Of a stretch of 64,000 nucleotides of DNA, positions 54,845 to 63,729 are shown in pieces; the first letter of the stretch is position 1; every line of letters begins with the position of its first letter. Made by a program: the position numbers and the translations under genes. The notes under the pieces were generated by a model. The model saw only the letters and a program-made list of their open reading frames with translations. It did no database searches and was not told where the DNA came from. Source of the DNA: JAWKVD01 sp041398225 (GTDB taxonomy: Bacteria; Pseudomonadota; Alphaproteobacteria; Caulobacterales; Hyphomonadaceae). The stretch lies in assembly GCA_041398225.1 (NCBI GenBank), contig JAWKVD010000003.1, forward strand, positions 248,001 to 312,000, given 5' to 3'.

Positions 54845-55459
54845 CTAGCGCGGAAGATCGACACGGGCGGTGAAGGCGCCGCGCAACTCTCCGGGCTGGA
54901 AGCCCGTGGCCTTGTCCTGCGGATAAAGCGCGTGGATCACCTCCGCCAGCCCGCTGTCGACATCGACGCCATGGCAGGTCGCGCACATCGGCTGAAGCAC
55001 GATGGGTTTCATCCAGCGCACCTGCCAGCCTTCGGCCGTGCGCACCACCTCGTGCCGCTCCATCTGCGCGGGAGCTTCGCCGGCCGCGATGGCGCTGACG
55101 AAGGCTTCCAGTTGCGCGCGTTCCCAGTCGTCGGGCGCGTTGGCGGGATTGCGCACACGCAGGGCGGTGCGCCCGATATCGACCTGGCGTTCGGTGGAGA
55201 GGCGCGCCGCGATCTCCGGCGCCTTTTCGTTGCACACCGGCAGCGCCGCGCCGGGGCCGCCTTCGGCCATGGCGGTCGCCAGCGCTCCCATCAGTTCCGA
55301 GCCGAGGGCGCCGGCGGCGGCGCGGCTGTCGGCGAGGGCCGCCGTCACCGCCTCTTCGCTCGGCGGCGGCGCATCGGCCGTCCCGGTTTGCGGAAGCTGG
55401 CAGGCGGCGAGCGCAAGGCTCAGCGGCGCGGCGGCGAGGATGCTGGAACGAAAGGTCAT
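54845..55459 (-). CDS. DUF3365-like heme c lipoprotein
   Basis: A 204-residue exported protein. The signal ends in LALAAC (lipobox, Cys ~20). The mature part has NEKAPEIAARL, a helical domain of DUF3365/Tll0287 type, and MCATCHG, a covalent c-type heme site (C-x-x-C-H). A heme-based sensor or electron carrier is likely, facing the periplasm. ATG 55459 (MTFRSSILAAAPLS) was chosen over 55483. Linked to the membrane gene that follows. Confidence 0.8.
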   Translation of the reverse strand: MTFRSSILAAAPLSLALAACQLPQTGTADAPPPSEEAVTAALADSRAAAGALGSELMGALATAMAEGGPGAALPVCNEKAPEIAARLSTERQVDIGRTALRVRNPANAPDDWERAQLEAFVSAIAAGEAPAQMERHEVVRTAEGWQVRWMKPIVLQPMCATCHGVDVDSGLAEVIHALYPQDKATGFQPGELRGAFTARVDLPR

Positions 55460-55604
55460 CGGGCGTCTCCGGACGGCGATCATCGAAGTGCGCTCAGTAT
55501 CGGGATGCACGACGCACGGCGCAACATCTCGTGCGCCCATGACGCACGCGACATGACGCACGCAACGGGACACACCCAACGGGACACAGGAGGCCGGCGG
55601 CGAC

Positions 55605-55901
55605 TCAGCTTGGCGCGGTCTGCACGGCGGCAAGCGCGAAGCTCGCGATCCCCGAAACGAGTATGCACGCGACGGCGATCAGCAGGCGAAGCCGCATCGC
55701 CTTCTGAAGCGGCGCGACAGCCGGATCGTCGGTCGAGCGGCCGATGGCGCTGTCGATAATGTTCGTCATCACCATCACGGGGCGCGGCCGTTCAGCGCTG
55801 CGCAGGCGCTCGATCCGGTAGGACAGGCGTATGGCGAGCAGCCACGCGGCGAGGGCGCCGGCGCCCAGAACGCCCATGAAAGCAAGGATCGCGATCGACA
55901 T
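55605..55901 (-). CDS. Hypothetical two-helix membrane protein
   Basis: A 98-residue protein with two membrane helices: AILAFMGVLGAGALAAWLLA at the N-terminus and LLIAVACILVSGIASFALAA at the C-terminus, joined by a charged linker with RSAERPRPVMVMTNIIDSAI. Upstream of the heme lipoprotein gene, same strand. I do not recognise the family. Confidence 0.5.
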   Translation of the reverse strand: MSIAILAFMGVLGAGALAAWLLAIRLSYRIERLRSAERPRPVMVMTNIIDSAIGRSTDDPAVAPLQKAMRLRLLIAVACILVSGIASFALAAVQTAPS

Positions 55902-56079
55902 GGCGTGTCTTTGCGCTCGTCCCGCCGCGCCGTCCAGTCGATCCGCGAGCCGATCGAGCGGGTGGTATGCACGGCAATCTGAAATGTTTGCTAGGGGAAT
56001 GCTTTGTTTACCGTCCCGCGCCTAACCTTGCCGCCGGTCTTAAGGTTCGAGACCGCTCCCTCTGGGGAAGGGTTGGGAT

Positions 56080-56856
56080 GTGAGCATGCAGAAGCGTGTG
56101 CTTCTCATCGATCACAACGCCGATACGGCGCGCCGGCTGACGAAACGCTTCTGCGATCGTCGCTGGGTGGTTCTCTCGTCCAATTCGGTGAGGGGCGCGC
56201 TGGAGATTTGCGAATCGATCAGCGTGAAGCTCGCCGTGATCGACGCGATGGCCGACGACGGTCAGGCGCTCGATGCTCTGCCGATGTTGCGCGACCGCCT
56301 GCCGGGAACGCCGATCGCCGCCATGGCCGGTCGCTATGGCTTGCGCGGGCGCCATGCCCACACCTGCGAATTCGTACTGCCCAAACCGCTGGCCGAGTTC
56401 GACGTCGATGATCTCATCGACGACGCCGGACGGATCGCGCGCGGCGAAGGTCCGCGTCCGCACATTCTTGGCGCCGACGACAAGGAAGGCGCGTGCAGCG
56501 TCATCCGGTCGATGGCGCGCGTCGCCGGATACCGCGCCTCGTTCGAGACCTGCATGGAGGCGATGCTACAGCGCCTGAAATGGGATCGCGCCGACTGCCT
56601 TCTGGTCGACATCTTCATGCCCGGTATGGGCGGCATCGACGGCATTCGCAAAGTGCGCGCCGAGCGCCCGGATCTTCCGGTCATCGCCATGTCGTCCGGA
56701 CTGCACGCGCGCATGGATGCGGAGACCTCGCTCAAGGCGGCCCGCATGATCGGCGCCGACGGCGCGCTGAAGAAGCCGTTCACCGCCGAACAGTTGCGCG
56801 CCGCCGCCTGCGCGGCCATCGCGGCGCGCCGAGGCGCGATGTCGTTCGCTCCCTGA
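56080..56856 (+). CDS. Response-regulator protein with two receiver domains
   Basis: A 258-residue protein with no output domain seen. Receiver 1: VLLIDHNADTA, LAVIDAMADDG (candidate Asp) and VLPKPL (Lys), with the Thr/Ser position being Ala-like (MAGR). Receiver 2: LVDIFMPGMGGID (Asp), IAMSSG (Ser) and LKKPFT (Lys), all intact. Receiver 1 looks partly degenerate. GTG 56080 is placed at a good distance from AAGGG; ATG 56086 is an alternative. Likely a phosphotransfer or single-domain regulator. No sensor kinase is adjacent. Confidence 0.82.
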   Translation: MSMQKRVLLIDHNADTARRLTKRFCDRRWVVLSSNSVRGALEICESISVKLAVIDAMADDGQALDALPMLRDRLPGTPIAAMAGRYGLRGRHAHTCEFVLPKPLAEFDVDDLIDDAGRIARGEGPRPHILGADDKEGACSVIRSMARVAGYRASFETCMEAMLQRLKWDRADCLLVDIFMPGMGGIDGIRKVRAERPDLPVIAMSSGLHARMDAETSLKAARMIGADGALKKPFTAEQLRAAACAAIAARRGAMSFAP

Positions 56857-56885
56857 TACAAACCGCTTGGCGACGGAAAGGGCGG

Positions 56886-57434
56886 CTAGGCCAGCGCCTT
56901 GCGCATCTCGATCAGGTCGAAATCGCGGCGCAGCTCTCCGGTCGTCTCCGAAAACGGGAAGGCGAAGCGCGCGCCCGTCAGCGCATATCCGCGCCGCTCA
57001 TACCAGGCGATCAGCTCGGTGCGCAGGCTGATGACGGTGAGGATCATGGCGTCCGCGCGCCAGAGTTCGCGGGCGAAACGCTCGCACGCCGCCAGCACCG
57101 CCTTGCCGAGACCGCGCGCATGCGTATCGGGGTCGATCGCGAACATGCCGAAATAGGCCGCGCCGTCTTCAGCCCGGCGCTGAATGAGCGCGCACCCGGA
57201 GAGGTGCGCCTCGCCGGTCTCGGCAAGCACGAAACACGCATCCGGCGAGGCGATCAGCGCCTCGATTTCCGACAGCGACGTACGCGGACCGCGCAGCAGG
57301 TGACTTTCCGAACTCCAGCGCCCCGCCGTTTCCGGACCGCGATAGGCCAGTTCGATCAGCGCGCGCACGGCCTCGGCGTCCGCCGGCTTTGCGAAGCGGA
57401 AGGCGACAGGGTGCGCGGGGTCGTGCGCCTGCAT
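56886..57434 (-). CDS. GNAT N-acetyltransferase
   Basis: A 182-residue acetyltransferase. FRFAKPADAEAVRALIELAY at the N-terminus, then FVLAETGEAHLSGCALIQRR, MFAIDPDTHARGLGKAVLAA (acetyl-CoA R-x-x-G-x-G/A) and AWYERRGYALTG. Length is typical. Substrate unknown. It converges with the double-receiver gene, ending 29 bases from it. Confidence 0.88.
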   Translation of the reverse strand: MQAHDPAHPVAFRFAKPADAEAVRALIELAYRGPETAGRWSSESHLLRGPRTSLSEIEALIASPDACFVLAETGEAHLSGCALIQRRAEDGAAYFGMFAIDPDTHARGLGKAVLAACERFARELWRADAMILTVISLRTELIAWYERRGYALTGARFAFPFSETTGELRRDFDLIEMRKALA

Positions 57435-57592
57435 GGACGTTCCTGAAGCGGCGTGAAACGGGAGACGCGACCTCTAGCACCCGCCACCGGATGCGAGAAG
57501 CCGCCCCCACGATTGCGTGCGCCGAACCGCTCGCCTATAGCCCCATCCTCGACGCCGCCTGTGAGACCAGGCGATAACGAAAGGGCGGGCAG

Positions 57593-58216
57593 GTGGCCGG
57601 TTCCGATGCTGCAGCGCCCGACCTCGATCTTCCGCTCGCGGTCGATCTCGACGGCACGCTGATCCGCGCCGACATGTTCGCCGCCTCGATGCTGCGCTTC
57701 GTTCTGTCGAACCCTTTGAACACCTTCGCACTGGCGGTCTGGCTGCTCAAGGGCCGCGCCAACGCCAAGGCGAAGCTGGCCGAGCGTCTTCTGGTCGATC
57801 CCGCCTCCCTGCCCTGGGACGAACGGGTGCTCGACTGGCTGAAAGCCGAACGCGCACGCGGGCGGCGCGTGGTGCTGGCGACCGCCTGGGACGGCGCTAG
57901 CGCGCAAGCGATCGCCGACCACGCCGGCGTGTTCGACGACGTGTTCGCATCCGACGGTCGCGTGAACCTCAAATCCGCGCGCAAGGCCGAAGCGCTGGCG
58001 CGCGCCTTTCCGGAGGGCTTCGTCTACGCCGGCAATGAAGCCGCGGACCTGAAAGTGTGGGCGCGGGCGGCGTGCGCGGTGGTGGTCAACGCCGCGCCGG
58101 AACTCGAACGACAGGCGCGGGCGCGCTTCGAGATCGAGCGGGCGTTTCCGCGCCAGCAGGCGGCGGGCTCGTCCCTCCGGCGCGCGTTGAACGTGCGGTT
58201 CCGTCGACTGCGCTGA
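57593..58216 (+). CDS. Stand-alone HAD-superfamily phosphatase (HAD half of HAD-UbiA proteins)
   Basis: A 207-residue HAD hydrolase. DLDGTLIRADMF gives the catalytic DxDG, RRVVLATAWDG the second motif (Thr in ATA), RKAEAL the Lys region, and YAGNEAADLKVWARA the DxxxD-like fourth motif. The whole resembles the N-terminal HAD domain that is fused to UbiA prenyltransferases in other bacteria. Here the protein stops after ~25 residues of the linker, and the UbiA half is not in the following sequence. Start is GTG 57593 (MAGSDAAAPD); no better start exists. Confidence 0.75.
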   Translation: MAGSDAAAPDLDLPLAVDLDGTLIRADMFAASMLRFVLSNPLNTFALAVWLLKGRANAKAKLAERLLVDPASLPWDERVLDWLKAERARGRRVVLATAWDGASAQAIADHAGVFDDVFASDGRVNLKSARKAEALARAFPEGFVYAGNEAADLKVWARAACAVVVNAAPELERQARARFEIERAFPRQQAAGSSLRRALNVRFRRLR

Positions 58217-58269
58217 GGGCTAGGGCTGACGGCCCCCGTGATGACGGTCCGATTTCAGGCCGGCGCGGA

Positions 58270-58572
58270 TCAGTCCGTCGCCTGGAACACGTCGGCCCAG
58301 TCGGGATGCTTCTTGCGTTCGGCGTTCACATAGGGGCAAAGCGGAATGATCTTGAAGTCCAGCGTGCGGGCGTCCTCGACCAGCCGGGTCGCGAGCTTCA
58401 GCGCCACGCCCTGACCGCGCATCGTGTCCGGCACCGAGGTGTGGTCGGCGATGATGAGGTGGGCGTTGACCCGGCTCCAGGCCAGTTCGGCCTCCTCGGC
58501 CACGCCTTCCAGGCGGCCGACATAGCGCCCTCCGGTCGGGCCTTCTTCACGGGTGATGACGAGATCGGCCAC
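58270..58572 (-). CDS. Small GNAT-fold protein (YjdJ/PF14542-like)
   Basis: A 100-residue protein. GRYVGRLEGVAEEAELAWSR, IIADHTSVPDTMRGQGVALKL (acetyl-CoA motif R-G-Q-G-x-A), and IIPLCPYVNAERKKHPDWAD, which is the characteristic C-P-Y/F end of the short GNAT-like YjdJ family. Activity is unproven. It converges with the HAD gene and is divergent from the acyl-CoA synthetase gene, ~240 bases away. Confidence 0.85.
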   Translation of the reverse strand: MADLVITREEGPTGGRYVGRLEGVAEEAELAWSRVNAHLIIADHTSVPDTMRGQGVALKLATRLVEDARTLDFKIIPLCPYVNAERKKHPDWADVFQATD

Positions 58573-58812
58573 GATCGGTGCTCCGTTGCTGCTGCGCCCC
58601 CGGGGGATGGCCCGGCGAAAACCTGATCCTGAAAGCCTGATCCGGAAAGAATGCCGGGGCGCGTCACGTCAAAGTGCGACGGTAAGTCCGATCCTTTGGC
58701 CTGAAAAGCCGTCGCCGCCGGTTGAACCCGCGCCGTCTCCGTCAACATATTGACAATAGCGGTCTGGGAGCATCCGCCCGGACCAAGAACAATAAAAGGC
58801 GAGGAACCCTGT

Positions 58813-60636
58813 ATGGCCATGAACCTGTTCGCACGCCTCAAGAGCGATCTGACCTATGTCGTCGGTCTGGTGCGGCTGATAAAGGCCACCGAACATCTGA
58901 CGGCGGAAGCCTCCATCTCCCTCGCCGGCGAGATCGAGAAGTCGGTCGATTCGCACGCCGCGCGCACCTTCATCCATTTCGAGGGCGCCGACGCAACCTA
59001 CGCCGCGTTCGAGGCGCGAGCCAACAAGTTCGCCCACTGGGCCCAGTCCATCGGCCTGAAGCGCGGCGACTGCATCGCGCTGTTCATGGAGAACCGGCCC
59101 GACTACATCGCCTTCTGGTTCGGCATGTCGAAGCTCGGCGTGCGCACGGCGCTGATCAACAACAACCTGACCGGCGAGGGGCTGGCCCACTGCCTCAAAG
59201 TCGCCGAAGCGCGCGCCATCGTGCTGGGCGAGGATCTGGTCGAGGCCTTCGCCTCCGCGAAAGCCATGGTCGAGCTGGACCTCGGCGCCTGGACCCTGAA
59301 GGACCCCGCGCGCCCGGCCGCACCGGCGCCGGCGGACATCGCCCGGCCTATCGAGGAAGCGTTGGCCGCCCAGCCCGAGACCCGCCCCGATCCGGCGCTG
59401 CGCGAGGGCATGAAGGGCGGCGACATCGCGCTCTTCATCTACACCTCCGGCACGACCGGCCTTCCCAAGGCCGCGAAGATCACCAACAGCCGCGCGCTTG
59501 GGCTGATGCAGGCCTTCATCTACGCCGTCGGCGTCAACCGCGACGACCGCGTGCTGATGACGCTTCCGCTCTACCACGCCACCGGCGGCATGTGCGGCGT
59601 CGGCGTCGCGCTGTTCACCGGCGGCACGCTGATCCTTGAGCGGAAATTCTCCGCCTCGCACTTCTGGGAGCAGGCCATCGAGAGCCGCGCGACCATGCTG
59701 GTCTATATCGGCGAACTTGGCCGCTATCTGATGAACCAGCCGCCCAGCGCGCTGGAGCGCAGCCACCATATCGTGAAAGGGTTCGGCAACGGCCTGCGCC
59801 CGGACGTCTGGAAGGAGTTCGTCGAGCGCACCGGCATCAAGCGGTTGGTCGAGTTCTACGGCTCGACCGAAGGCAATGTCAGCTTCTTCAACATCGACGG
59901 AAAGATCGGCGCCGTCGGCCGCATTCCGCCGCTCCTGCGCAGCCGCATCAAGACGCGGCTGGTGAAGTTCGATGTCGAAACCGAACAGCCCGTGCGCGGG
60001 CCGGACGGCTTTTGCGTCGAGGCCGAGGTCAACGAGCCCGGCGAGGCGATCGGACCGATCAGCAGCGAACCGCGTCAGCGCTTCGAAGGCTATAACGACG
60101 AGAAGCAGACCCAGAAGAAAATCCTGCGCGACGTTTTCGCGACAGGGGATATGTGGTTCCGGACCGGCGACCTGATGAAGATGGACGAGGACGGCTATCT
60201 CTACTTCGTCGACCGCGTGGGCGACACCTTCCGCTGGAAATCGGAGAACGTCTCGACCGGCGAGGTCGAGCTTGCGGTGTCGGCCTTCAAGGGCGTCGAA
60301 CACGCCATCGTCTACGGCGTTCCGGCGCCGGGCTATGACGGCAAGGCCGGCATGGCGGCGATCGTCGCCCACAAGCCGCTCGACATGAAGGCGCTCTACG
60401 ATCACCTCACCGCCCGCCTTCCGGCTTATGCGCGGCCGGCCTTCATCCGCATGAAACACGGCGAGGCGGACACAACCGGAACCTTCAAGTATCGCAAGAT
60501 GGATCTGGTGAAGGACGGCTTCGATCCCATGAAGATCGACGATCCGCTGTTCTTCGCCGATCAGGAGCAGGGGAGCTATGTTCCCCTCACCGACGAGTTG
60601 TTCCGGCGCATCGTATCCGGCCACATCCGGCTTTAG
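58813..60636 (+). CDS. Long-chain/very-long-chain acyl-CoA synthetase (FATP type)
   Basis: A 607-residue AMP-forming ligase. The adenylation P-loop is LFIYTSGTTGLPKAAK (residues ~215-230), the second signature VEFYGSTEGN, and the adenylate/CoA motif TGDLMKMDEDGYLYFVDRVG with DTFRWKSENVST. The N-terminal LRLIKATEHLT and 'KFDVETEQPVRGPDGFC' segments mark the FATP/bile acyl-CoA ligase group. It activates long-chain or steroid-side-chain acids. ATG 58813 is followed by ATG 58819. Next gene is BVMO-like on the same strand, 140 bases away. Confidence 0.9.
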   Translation: MAMNLFARLKSDLTYVVGLVRLIKATEHLTAEASISLAGEIEKSVDSHAARTFIHFEGADATYAAFEARANKFAHWAQSIGLKRGDCIALFMENRPDYIAFWFGMSKLGVRTALINNNLTGEGLAHCLKVAEARAIVLGEDLVEAFASAKAMVELDLGAWTLKDPARPAAPAPADIARPIEEALAAQPETRPDPALREGMKGGDIALFIYTSGTTGLPKAAKITNSRALGLMQAFIYAVGVNRDDRVLMTLPLYHATGGMCGVGVALFTGGTLILERKFSASHFWEQAIESRATMLVYIGELGRYLMNQPPSALERSHHIVKGFGNGLRPDVWKEFVERTGIKRLVEFYGSTEGNVSFFNIDGKIGAVGRIPPLLRSRIKTRLVKFDVETEQPVRGPDGFCVEAEVNEPGEAIGPISSEPRQRFEGYNDEKQTQKKILRDVFATGDMWFRTGDLMKMDEDGYLYFVDRVGDTFRWKSENVSTGEVELAVSAFKGVEHAIVYGVPAPGYDGKAGMAAIVAHKPLDMKALYDHLTARLPAYARPAFIRMKHGEADTTGTFKYRKMDLVKDGFDPMKIDDPLFFADQEQGSYVPLTDELFRRIVSGHIRL

Positions 60637-60776
60637 CCTGCGGCTTCAGGCGCCAAAGGTCGCATCCGCGCGGCTGATCTTGACTGGCGTCAAGCCGGAC
60701 GCGGCGGCATGATGCGCTAATCACAACTGAATGAAGAGCCGCGTCACGCGCAGGGCGACGGCTGGAACCTAGGGAG

Positions 60777-62282
60777 ATGGGCGTGGAAGCGGAAGTGTTG
60801 GAGCGGTCTTCGGACGGCAAGATTGAAACGTTCGACGTTCTGATCGTCGGAGCCGGCATCTCGGGCATCGGCGGAGCCTATCACCTCACCAAGCAGTGCC
60901 CGGGCCGCAGCTTCGTGGTGCTCGACGCGCTGGACGGATTTGGCGGCACCTGGGTGACGCACAAATATCCCGGCATCCGTTCGGACAGCGATCTCTACAC
61001 CTTCGGCTATCGCTTCAAGCCCTGGACCGGAGACCCGATCGCCACCGCCGACAAGATTCTCGAATACATGGGCGAGGTCATCGAGGAGAACGATCTCGCC
61101 AAACACATCCGCTATCGCCACAAGATCCTGAAGGCCGAATGGTCGAGCAAGGACAAGATGTGGACCGTCCACGCCGAGCGCACCGACACCGGCGAGCGCG
61201 TCTCCATCCGAGCCAACTTCATCTGGATGTGCCAGGGCTATTACCGCCACTCCGAGGGCTACACGCCCGAATGGCCGGGCATGGAAGACTATAAAGGGCA
61301 GCTCATCCACCCGCAGACCTGGCCCGAAGACCTCGACTACAAGAACAAGAAGGTCGTCGTTATCGGCTCCGGCGCCACCGCCGCGACGCTGGTCCCCGCG
61401 ATCGCCGGCGATTGCGAGCACGTCACCATGCTGCAGCGCTCGCCGACCTACTTCATCGCCGCGCGCAACGCCAACGATCTCGCCGATACGCTGCGCGAGC
61501 TTGAGGTCGACGAGACCTGGATCCACGAGATCGTGCGCCGCAAGATTCTGTTCGATCAGGCGATGATCACCAAACAGTCCTTCGAACAGCCCGATGCGGT
61601 GAAGGCCCTCCTGATCGAGGGCGTGAAGATGCATCTGCCGAAGGAGTACGACGTCGGAACGCACTTCACCCCGCGCTACCGGCCATGGCGTCAGCGCATC
61701 GCCTTCGTGCCCGACGGCGATCTGTTCAAGGGCATCAGCTCGGGCAAGGCCGACGTGGTGACCGACGAGATCGAGCGCTTCACCGAGAAGGGTATTCTCA
61801 CCAAGTCCGGACAGGAGATCGAGGCCGACATCGTCGTCACCGCCACCGGCTTCAACCTCAACGTGCTCGGCGACATCGCCTTCGAGATCGACGGCAAGCC
61901 GCTGCAATTCTCCGATACGGTCACCTATCGCGGCATGATGTTCACCGGCGTGCCCAATCTCGCCTGGGTGTTCGGATATTTCCGCGCCAGCTGGACCCTG
62001 CGCGCCGACCTCGTGGCCGACTTCGTGTGCAATCTGCTGAACCACATGAAGGACAAGAACGCCCGCCAGGTCGAGGTGAAGCTGCGCCCCGAGGACGCCG
62101 ACATGGAGCTGCTTCCGTGGATCGACACCGAGGACTTCAACCCCGGCTATATCATGCGCGGCATGCACCTTCTGCCGAGGCGCGGCGACAAGCCCGAATG
62201 GCGCCACAGCCAGGACTACTGGACCGAGAAGAACGAGTTGCCGCTGATCGATCTCGACGATCCGGCCTTCGTCTACTCCTAG
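60777..62282 (+). CDS. Flavin-containing (Baeyer-Villiger-type) monooxygenase
   Basis: A 501-residue FAD/NADPH monooxygenase. First Rossmann motif: VLIVGAGISGIGGAYHL; FGGTWVTHKYPGIRSDSDLYTFGY is the GG-T-W and active-site region; second Rossmann VVVIGSGATAATLVP; then ATGFNLNVL. It belongs to the FMO/BVMO superfamily; the exact BVMO fingerprint with the conserved FxGxxxHxxxW is not clearly present (WMCQGYYRHSEGYTPEW instead), so ketone oxygenation is tentative. ATG 60777 abuts GGGAG; GTG 60783 would space better. It follows an acyl-CoA synthetase gene. Confidence 0.85.
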   Translation: MGVEAEVLERSSDGKIETFDVLIVGAGISGIGGAYHLTKQCPGRSFVVLDALDGFGGTWVTHKYPGIRSDSDLYTFGYRFKPWTGDPIATADKILEYMGEVIEENDLAKHIRYRHKILKAEWSSKDKMWTVHAERTDTGERVSIRANFIWMCQGYYRHSEGYTPEWPGMEDYKGQLIHPQTWPEDLDYKNKKVVVIGSGATAATLVPAIAGDCEHVTMLQRSPTYFIAARNANDLADTLRELEVDETWIHEIVRRKILFDQAMITKQSFEQPDAVKALLIEGVKMHLPKEYDVGTHFTPRYRPWRQRIAFVPDGDLFKGISSGKADVVTDEIERFTEKGILTKSGQEIEADIVVTATGFNLNVLGDIAFEIDGKPLQFSDTVTYRGMMFTGVPNLAWVFGYFRASWTLRADLVADFVCNLLNHMKDKNARQVEVKLRPEDADMELLPWIDTEDFNPGYIMRGMHLLPRRGDKPEWRHSQDYWTEKNELPLIDLDDPAFVYS

Positions 62283-62293
62283 ACGCGGCGAAC

Positions 62294-62321
62294 GGCCCCG
62301 CCCCCGCAAGGGGACGGGGCC
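62294..62321. terminator. Strong hairpin between convergent genes
   Basis: GGCCCCGCCCC, loop CGCAA, GGGGACGGGGCC: 11 paired bases with one bulged A, 12 bases after the BVMO-like stop and 16 before the next gene's stop. No T-run on either strand of note; likely a shared bidirectional terminator. Confidence 0.55.
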
Positions 62322-62336
62322 TGGCTTCGTCCGCCG

Positions 62337-63386
62337 TCAGCTCCACAGATCGCCCAGCTCCAGCGCCGACATGAAGTCCGCGCCGGGACGCTGCAGGTGC
62401 GTTTCGCCATAGACATGGTCGCTCACGCGCCGGATCAGCGTGTCGACCGACGGACCCGTGCGCACATCGCGCCGCGCCAGCATGGCGATGAGTTCGTGAA
62501 GCTGCGCCTCGTCGACATCGTTGTTGTCGACCAGTTTCGCTTCGGCGAGCCGCCAGCCCGCGACGTCCCAGTTCAGCGCGATCGCAACTTTCGGCTGCGC
62601 GCGCCAGACATAGACCGCCATCCGCCCCTCGGCCACGCGCCCGGCATGGTCGGCGAGGCAGTTGCGGAACTCGCGCGCGACGCGCTCGAGCTCCGCACGG
62701 CGGGTGATCCGCACGAACTGCCCCGGCAGGCGCGGAGGCGCCGTCGGCGCGCCGAACTCGTCCGGCGTCAGGTCCTCGCGCACCCGCTCGAAAACGGCGT
62801 GCGCTTCACCCCCGGCGGTCCACCGCGCCGCAAGCCGCGGAGCGGCCTGCGGGCCGCGCATCCGCACCGCCAGGTCGAGCGCCTGGGCGAGCGCGCGCGC
62901 GGCGTGAACGGTGTTGGCCACCCGCAGGATCGACACCGTGCGCAGCGCAGCGGGCAGCTCCACGATCGGCGCGAAGGCGTCGGGGCGCACTTCGTCCATG
63001 TGGCGCAGCAGGGCGTTGGCGGCGCGCTCGGCGTGCAGCTCCAGCAGGTCGCGGTATTGCCGCCGCGTCCACAGAACTTCGCCGGCCCGGGCCAGCATGC
63101 GCATGAAGCCCGGCGCCTGATCGCCCACCAGCATGCGGGCCAGCTCCGCATCGCGCGCGAAAGCCACGAAGCGGCGGATCTCCGTATCGGTCCGGAAGCG
63201 ATGGCTCAGTCCGCCCAGCGCGATCGCCGCGGCGTGACGCCGGGCGGCGGGCAGGGCGAAGAAGTCCGCGTGCGGCGCGCGCCAGATGGCGGCGATCGCG
63301 GTCGCGAACTCGCCGGCGACGAACGCCAGAAGCGGCGTAGCGCCGCTTGCGCGCGCTTGCGCGCGCGGCATCAGGGTCGCGACCAT
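62337..63386 (-). CDS. Hypothetical protein with PcfJ-like C-terminal region
   Basis: A 349-residue cytoplasmic protein. The N-terminal ~200 residues are helical and Ala/Arg-rich without a signature. The C-terminal part (~225-300) has FRNCLADHAGRVAEGRMAVYVWRAQPKVAIALNW and WRLAEAKLVDNND, reminiscent of the NC-L...H..V.xG...VY..R...W.L.E...N pattern in PcfJ-type proteins from conjugative plasmids. This relationship is tentative. No mobility genes are adjacent. Confidence 0.6.
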   Translation of the reverse strand: MVATLMPRAQARASGATPLLAFVAGEFATAIAAIWRAPHADFFALPAARRHAAAIALGGLSHRFRTDTEIRRFVAFARDAELARMLVGDQAPGFMRMLARAGEVLWTRRQYRDLLELHAERAANALLRHMDEVRPDAFAPIVELPAALRTVSILRVANTVHAARALAQALDLAVRMRGPQAAPRLAARWTAGGEAHAVFERVREDLTPDEFGAPTAPPRLPGQFVRITRRAELERVAREFRNCLADHAGRVAEGRMAVYVWRAQPKVAIALNWDVAGWRLAEAKLVDNNDVDEAQLHELIAMLARRDVRTGPSVDTLIRRVSDHVYGETHLQRPGADFMSALELGDLWS

Positions 63387-63729
63387 GGCCGCGCCTCCTC
63401 TCTGTTTCCGGCATCTTCGCCATGGGCGAAAGACGCAAGTCCGCTATGCGCGCAAAACGCGTCGCGAACGGTTCAGGGTTTTGAGGTCAGGCGCGTCCGA
63501 GCCAATGCTTGGGGCGCTGACGAGCCCCCGGTCTGACCGAGGGCGATGTGCAAGACGGGCACAAACGCCTCATTGGCATGGCTCCAGAATGTGAGAGGGA
63601 CGGCGTCCCCCGACACGATCAGGTTGCGCGATAAATCGGGCGGCAATTAGACGCAACTAAAAAAAACGAAATCGGCGCACATGCATCCGCTTCTTGAACG
63701 CGCGCGCGATGCAGCGCAGCCTCGCTTTC
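63387..63729. other. Intergenic region before the last gene
   Basis: About 340 bases. It includes an A-run at ~63659-63665 and GCGCGCGCGATG just before the last gene. A weak -35/-10 pair may be TTGCGC (63625) and TTAGAC (63648), 17 bases apart. No gene supported. Confidence 0.4.

Noticed and set aside
58217..58812. UbiA prenyltransferase domain following the HAD gene
   Set aside because: No hydrophobic, Asp-rich prenyltransferase frame on either strand; the next gene is a small GNAT protein.
58669..60624. 651-residue minus-strand open frame
   Set aside because: Antisense to the acyl-CoA synthetase, which has clear AMP-ligase motifs; this frame reads as generic Val/Asp/Leu-rich shadow.
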